Shown here: positions 4,946 to 8,577 of the stretch, one piece after another
Numbering within the stretch: the first letter of the stretch is position 1
Layout of the letters: each line of letters starts with the position of its first letter
Source: Chloroflexia bacterium
GTDB lineage: Bacteria; Chloroflexota; Chloroflexia; Thermomicrobiales; UBA6265
Assembly (NCBI GenBank): GCA_013696525.1
Contig: JACCYK010000094.1
Location: 1 to 8,577 of the forward strand
Length of the DNA stretch: 8,577 nucleotides
Direction of reading: 5' to 3'
The notes under the pieces: generated by a model
Database searches by the model: none
Told to the model about the DNA's origin: nothing
The model's input: the letters and a program-made list of their open reading frames with translations, nothing else
Made by a program: the position numbers and the translations under genes

Positions 4946-6403
4946 ATGGCCGCCGACGAAGCGATCGTGGCGGCGGAAATAGGGGCCGGAGCAAACCTGG
5001 CGTCCGAACCGCTCCTTGACGCCGGGGCGGTCGCGCCGGAGCCGATGACGCAAGGCAGGGTGCTGCGGTTGGCGACCCCGATCATCGGTGAGAACCTACT
5101 CCAGACCGCGGTCGGCGCCGTCGACACCTTCATGGTCGCCCGGCTCGGCGCCGCCGCCGTGGCCGGGGTCGGCACCGGCTTCGAGATTGTCTTCTTTATC
5201 ATCGCGATCCTCTCCGCCATCGACATTGGCGCAACCGTCCTCGTCTCCCAGGCCATCGGCGCCGGCGACCAGCGCCGGGCCAACCTCCTCGCCCGCCAGG
5301 CCATCGTCTGGGGTCTGGTCCTGGCCGTGCCGGTCTCCATCGGCATGTTTTACGCGACGCCCGCCCTCATCGGCCTCTTCGGCACCGCTCCCGACGTCGC
5401 GGCGGCGGCCATCACCTACTTGCGGATCGTCACCGCCGCCAGCGTCGCCCTCTTCCTCTCCTTTGTCTGCGGCGCGGTGCTGCGCGGCGCCGGTGACAGC
5501 CGGACCCCGCTGGCGGGCGCCGTGATCGCCAATATCGTCAACGTGGCGGTCACCTACGCCCTGGTCTTCGGGAAATTCGGCCTCCCCGCGCTCGGCGTCG
5601 CCGGCAGCGCGGCCGGCGCCGTCGCCGGGCGGTCGCTGGGGGCCGCCTATATGCTCCTCGTCATGATCTACGGCCTGAAAGCGATCTCCCTGCGCGGCTC
5701 CTGGGGGTGGCGGCCGCGGGTCACGATCGCCCGCCAGCTTTTCACCCTCGGCCTCCCGGCCGCCGCCGAGCAGATGCTCTCCTCCGGCGCCTTCATCACC
5801 CTGATCGCGGTGGTGGCTCTGATCGGCACCCCGGCCCTGGCCGCCCAGCAACTGGCCTTCACCGCGCTCTCGGTCGCCTTCCTGCCGGGGATCGCCTTCT
5901 CCATCACGGCCACCGCCCTCGTCGGCCAGAGCATCGGCGCCCGGCTACCAACCGACGCCCGCCGCGCCTGGGAGATCTCCCTGCGCTGGGCCGTGACCTG
6001 GCTGGGCACGGGCGGGGTCCTGGTGTTCATCTTCGCCGAACGAATGATGGGGATCTTTTCAAGCGATCCCGAGGTCATCGCCGCCGGCGTCAGCGCCTTG
6101 CGGGCCCTCAGCCTGGCCCTCCCCTTCTGGGCCGTCTGGTTCGTCAGCAGCGGCGGCCTGCGCGGCAGCGGCGATACCCGCACCCCGCTCATCATCGGCG
6201 CCTCGACGATGTGGCTCGCCGTCCTGCTGGCCTGGATCGGCGTCAATTGGTTCGCCGGCGGTCTCGGCTGGGTCTGGGTCGCCTTCGTCATCACGACCTC
6301 ACCGGCGGCGCTCCTAATGTGGTGGATCTTCCGGCGGCGCGTGCACGACTATGAATCGGGCCGCTGCCCGCTGCCCGCGGTCAGCGCCGCCACCGGCCAC
6401 TGA
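4946..6403 (+). CDS. MATE-family multidrug/toxin efflux transporter
   Basis: This 485-aa inner-membrane antiporter has about twelve hydrophobic segments after a 35-residue hydrophilic, Ala/Glu-rich N-terminus. The two MatE halves are visible as an internal repeat: VLRGAGDSRTPL (178-189) and GLRGSGDTRTPL (404-415), with SQAIGAGD (101-108) mirrored by GQSIGA (327-332). Asp60 in GAVDTFMVARLG fits the conserved first-helix acidic residue used for Na+ or H+ coupling in NorM-type pumps. I chose ATG 4946 because GGGAGAG lies 9 nt upstream. GTG 4886 would add 20 residues without a good ribosome binding site, and ATG 5045 would give the shortest form that keeps the core. It is co-oriented with the PNPOx genes after a 172-bp gap, which could hold its own promoter. 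It probably exports cationic or amphipathic compounds. Confidence 0.93.
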   Translation: MAADEAIVAAEIGAGANLASEPLLDAGAVAPEPMTQGRVLRLATPIIGENLLQTAVGAVDTFMVARLGAAAVAGVGTGFEIVFFIIAILSAIDIGATVLVSQAIGAGDQRRANLLARQAIVWGLVLAVPVSIGMFYATPALIGLFGTAPDVAAAAITYLRIVTAASVALFLSFVCGAVLRGAGDSRTPLAGAVIANIVNVAVTYALVFGKFGLPALGVAGSAAGAVAGRSLGAAYMLLVMIYGLKAISLRGSWGWRPRVTIARQLFTLGLPAAAEQMLSSGAFITLIAVVALIGTPALAAQQLAFTALSVAFLPGIAFSITATALVGQSIGARLPTDARRAWEISLRWAVTWLGTGGVLVFIFAERMMGIFSSDPEVIAAGVSALRALSLALPFWAVWFVSSGGLRGSGDTRTPLIIGASTMWLAVLLAWIGVNWFAGGLGWVWVAFVITTSPAALLMWWIFRRRVHDYESGRCPLPAVSAATGH

Positions 6404-7230
6404 TGGACAGGATCAGCTTCACCCGGGTCAGGATCGCGGCTACATCTCGCCGGCGCCGGCACGCCCCAGACCACGGTGCCGGTGATGATCAGCGTCACCG
6501 ACCCGGCGTCCGCATGCGGCAGCACCACGGACCGCGCCGCGGCATCGAAGGCCGCCGCCTCATCCGACGCCATTCGGTCCCGGGAGAAGCCATTGCGGGC
6601 GTGAAAGGATTCGACATACTCGACCACGAGCTGGGTGAATGTGGTTGGTTGCGTTGACCGCCGCCCAAGCTCCTGGAACAGGCCCCGTTGCGTCAGCTCG
6701 TCGACGAGGTGATAGGGGCGATACTTCCGGTTGGTCGAGTAGCGATCGATCACCGGTTGGAGCGCGGCATCCCAGGGATTGGGCGAGCTTGCCTGGCCCA
6801 CGATCGCCAGCACCCCTCCTGGCGACAGCGCGTCGCGGAAGCGGGGGAGCATCGCCTCCCACTCCATCCAGTGCAGGCTGGAGGCGGCGGTGATGAGGCC
6901 GTAGGGACCGCCTAATGGCGCATCCTCGGCCCGGCCAAGGAGCCAAGTCAGCGCCGGGTGATCGCCGCCGGGCAAGGCGCGGCCGGCGGCGATCATACCG
7001 GGCGATGGATCGAGCGCATCCACGCCCGCCACGCGCCCGGCCAGGCCGCAGGCGATCTCGCCGGTGCCGGTGCCGGCGTCGAGCACCTGGCCAGGCGGCA
7101 CGACCAGGTCAACCAGCGCCGCCAGCACCGCGTCCGGATAGGGCGGCCGATACCGGTAGGCCGCGACGACACTCGGGTCGGCGAACTGGCTTCCGTATTC
7201 GGGGCCGAGATGATCCGGTTTGGGCACCAC
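6349..7230 (-). CDS. Class I SAM-dependent methyltransferase
   Basis: This 293-aa protein has the Rossmann SAM-binding motif I VLDAGTGTGEIA (49-60), Asp74 in DALDPSPGMIAAGR as the ribose-binding acid, and LGRAEDAPLGGPYGLI (98-113) followed by SSLHWMEW (117-124). The start GQFxDP-like EYGSQFADPSVVAAYRYRPP (11-30) is typical of small-molecule methyltransferases of the UbiE/trans-aconitate type. The GTG at 7230 has AGAGAGG 8 nt upstream. The homologous part seems to end at TVVWG (252-256). The last ~37 residues are Pro/Arg/Asp-rich, unlike the family, and run 55 bp antisense into the MATE gene. A one-base shift near 6450 would place a stop at 6440-6442. It lies 49 bp behind the small gene at 7280-7519, probably in one transcript. 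The acceptor substrate is unknown. Confidence 0.88.
   Translation of the reverse strand: MVPKPDHLGPEYGSQFADPSVVAAYRYRPPYPDAVLAALVDLVVPPGQVLDAGTGTGEIACGLAGRVAGVDALDPSPGMIAAGRALPGGDHPALTWLLGRAEDAPLGGPYGLITAASSLHWMEWEAMLPRFRDALSPGGVLAIVGQASSPNPWDAALQPVIDRYSTNRKYRPYHLVDELTQRGLFQELGRRSTQPTTFTQLVVEYVESFHARNGFSRDRMASDEAAAFDAAARSVVLPHADAGSVTLIITGTVVWGVPAPARCSRDPDPGEADPVHQWPVAALTAGSGQRPDS
6449..6460. repeat. 12-bp perfect palindrome at the methyltransferase 3' end
   Basis: GCCGGCGCCGGC is self-complementary. It lies at the point where the methyltransferase frame departs from its family ending, so it is a plausible site for polymerase slippage or a base-calling error. Such words are frequent in GC-rich DNA, and no regulatory role is claimed. 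Confidence 0.4.
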
Positions 7231-7279
7231 GGTAGCCGCCTCTCTCAGTCAGCGATTATCGAAGCGGTCCCGACACGGA

Positions 7280-7519
7280 TTATTCCGGGCTGGGCTCGCG
7301 ATCCTGATCAGCCTCAGCGTCCTCCTGGAGCAGGCCGCTGAGCCAGTCAGTGCTCCGCCGCTTCAGCAGGGTGCCGAGGTGCATGTCCGAGCGGACGCCG
7401 AAATCGACGCCATACTGGCGCTCAATCGTGCCCACATGGGTGTCGCTGCGCTTGCGCCGTGGCGGCGCGCCGGAGGTTGGAAATCGAGTCCCGCGAAAGT
7501 CCGAAATGGTGGTCGCCAT
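7280..7519 (-). CDS. Small protein of unknown function with internal RSDxHxGT repeat
   Basis: I do not recognise a named domain in this 79-aa protein. GGAGA (7526-7530) lies 6 nt before the ATG, and the coding sequence stands just upstream of the methyltransferase on the same strand (49-bp gap), supporting a real gene. The N-terminus is basic and Pro-rich (RGTRFPTSGAPPRRKR). The centre holds two related segments 19 residues apart: RSDTHVGTIER (24-34) and RSDMHLGTLLKR (43-54), linked by QYGVDFGV. The C-terminal 15 residues are acidic (EDAEADQDREPSPE). No membrane segment, signal peptide or Cys cluster is present. Conserved Asp and His in each repeat could bind metal or a ligand, but that is speculation. 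Synonymous differences between the repeats argue against a recent DNA duplication. Confidence 0.72.
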   Translation of the reverse strand: MATTISDFRGTRFPTSGAPPRRKRSDTHVGTIERQYGVDFGVRSDMHLGTLLKRRSTDWLSGLLQEDAEADQDREPSPE

Positions 7520-7795
7520 GTTGAGTCTCCATCATGTATCTGCGCGAATATCAATCGTGGAACAGCCAACCCGCTGATCCTGGTCCAAGCCGATGGAGCC
7601 GAGGCGGTGAGCGATGAACGACCACGGCTATGCGTTGGTTGGTCAGTCAAGGTAACGAGTGTCGACGTTCGAGGCGGCTCGACGACGCGCCGAGACCGGC
7701 GCCGCCCTGACCGTCCCTTTCAGCAGGTCGGCGGATACTTCGCCTCGCATCTGACGGACAACGGGCGAAACCAGCGGAGGAGACACCACGAACCT
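7520..7795. other. Divergent intergenic region (276 bp), no clear promoter
   Basis: The region separates the minus-strand small gene/methyltransferase pair from the plus-strand phosphotransferase and must drive both. I see no convincing sigma70 pair in either direction; TTGACT on the minus strand near 7650 lacks a -10 at normal spacing. There is no RNA gene or repeat. In the phosphotransferase frame no stop occurs from GTG 7607 onward, but the predicted residues are Arg/Gly-rich and unlike the family. Confidence 0.5.
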
Positions 7796-8577
7796 ATGGA
7801 ATTATACCAAATTTCTCGCGGTTTCGCCCGTAAAACGATCGATATGCGGGGAGACGCCGGCCGCGCCTGGATCGAGCGGCTCCCCGCCCTCATCGCCGGC
7901 TGCGCCGATCGGTGGTCGCTGACCGTCCACCCCCCGTACGACAACCTCTCCTACAATTATGTCGTGCCGGTTGAGCGGGCGGATGGTGCCCCGGCAGTGT
8001 TGAAGCTCGGCTTTCCGGCCGACAACGAGCTCACGACCGAGCTGGCCGCCCTGGATCTGGTTGCCGGCCAAGGCATGGTGGGCCTGTTGGAAGCCGACCC
8101 CGAGCAGAGCGTCATGCTCCTGGAACGAGTCGAGCCGGGCACACCGCTCACCATCATGGCCGACGATGAGGCGGCCACCCGGATCGCCGCCACGGTCATG
8201 GCGCGGATCTGGCAGCCGCTCGCGGCGCCCGGCCGCTTCCCCGCGATCGCGGACTGGGGCCAGGGGTTCGGCCGCATGCGCCACCGCTTCGCCGGCGGCA
8301 GCGGCCCGATCCCGCCCCGCTTGGCGGACCGGGCGGAACACCTCTTCGCCGGCCTGCTGGCATCGCAAGCCGAGCCGGTGCTCCTCCACGGCGATCTGCA
8401 TCACGACAACATCCTCTCCCGGCGGGACGGCGTCTGGCTGGCAATCGATCCCAAAGGTGTCACCGGCGAGCCAGCCTATGAGATCGGCGCCTTCCTGCGG
8501 AATCCAGGCTGGCTCGCCGGCCACCCCGACGCCGCCAACCTGACCCGGCGGCGGATCGCCATCTTCACGGACATGCT
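7796..8577 (+). CDS. Aminoglycoside (streptomycin 6-)/hydroxyurea phosphotransferase-like kinase, 3' partial
   Basis: 260 complete codons are visible and the gene runs off the right edge; APH(6) enzymes are about 300 aa, so about 40 residues are missing. The family phosphorylates streptomycin, hydroxyurea or related small molecules with ATP in the cytosol. The N-terminal lobe shows DNLSYNYVVPVERADG and the ATP-lysine in AVLKLGFP (Lys70). The catalytic loop is LLHGDLHHDNIL, with His198, Asp200 and Asn205, and the metal-binding motif is AIDPKGVTGEP (Asp218). All key kinase residues are present, so activity is plausible. ATG 7796 gives the usual family N-terminus (GFARKTI...GRAW), although the best ribosome binding site, GGAGGAGA (7776-7783), is 12 nt away, longer than ideal. 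An upstream in-frame GTG at 7607 would add 63 unconserved residues. Whether it confers resistance is not known; chromosomal homologues are common in soil bacteria. Confidence 0.9.
   Translation, partial: MELYQISRGFARKTIDMRGDAGRAWIERLPALIAGCADRWSLTVHPPYDNLSYNYVVPVERADGAPAVLKLGFPADNELTTELAALDLVAGQGMVGLLEADPEQSVMLLERVEPGTPLTIMADDEAATRIAATVMARIWQPLAAPGRFPAIADWGQGFGRMRHRFAGGSGPIPPRLADRAEHLFAGLLASQAEPVLLHGDLHHDNILSRRDGVWLAIDPKGVTGEPAYEIGAFLRNPGWLAGHPDAANLTRRRIAIFTDM

Noticed and set aside
5096..5851. Long minus-strand open frame (251 codons) inside the MATE gene
   Set aside because: The product is a Gly/Asp/Glu/Arg-rich low-complexity protein lying antisense to a well-supported transporter; it is a composition artefact.
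7363..7650. Minus-strand 95-codon frame overlapping the small gene
   Set aside because: It overlaps the 79-aa gene in another frame, lacks the repeat structure, has no good ribosome binding site and has random-looking composition.
1..8577. CRISPR array, tRNA/rRNA, insertion sequence or phage attachment site
   Set aside because: I found no spaced direct repeats of suitable length, cloverleaf, transposase motif or terminal inverted repeats. The heptamers are too short and too few for an array.

Overview
The window is GC-rich bacterial chromosomal DNA, densely packed with metabolic and resistance-type genes. No ribosomal, phage or transposase sequence is present, so taxonomy is a guess. The GC content, the pair of PNPOx-like flavin/F420 split-barrel proteins and the HxlR-SCP2 regulator would fit a Chloroflexota (Thermomicrobia/Sphaerobacter-like) or actinobacterial lineage. 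I lean weakly to Chloroflexota.

Layout from left to right. (1) Minus strand, 1-1031: a nearly complete aldose 1-epimerase-like gene whose 3' end lies outside the window. It is preceded by an HxlR-type regulator with a C-terminal SCP2-like domain (1112-1783). The 80-bp gap between them holds tandem heptamers in inverted orientation and a hairpin over the epimerase ribosome binding site. (2) An AT-rich divergent control region (1784-1987) carries a strong sigma70-type promoter. It is overlaid by three TGCTT/AAGCA half-sites and followed by a leader of about 130 nt with mutually exclusive stems. (3) Plus strand, 1988-6403: a VOC/glyoxalase-like gene with a clear one-base frameshift, a class C beta-lactamase-family serine hydrolase, two different PNPOx-like proteins and a MATE exporter, all co-oriented. 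(4) Minus strand: a 79-aa protein of unknown function with an internal RSDxHxGT repeat (7280-7519), then a class I SAM-dependent methyltransferase (to 6349) that converges on the MATE gene. (5) Plus strand from 7796: an aminoglycoside/hydroxyurea phosphotransferase-like gene truncated by the right edge.

The most coherent unit is the HxlR regulator facing the VOC, hydrolase, split-barrel and MATE genes. By inference this is a regulated detoxification or xenobiotic-response locus: an electrophile-sensing repressor controlling modifying enzymes and an exporter. The methyltransferase and phosphotransferase next to it continue the small-molecule modification theme. The substrates cannot be read from the sequence.

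Two genes show signs of one-base lesions: the VOC gene (strong evidence) and the methyltransferase 3' end (suggestive). These may be genuine decay or consensus errors in the assembly.
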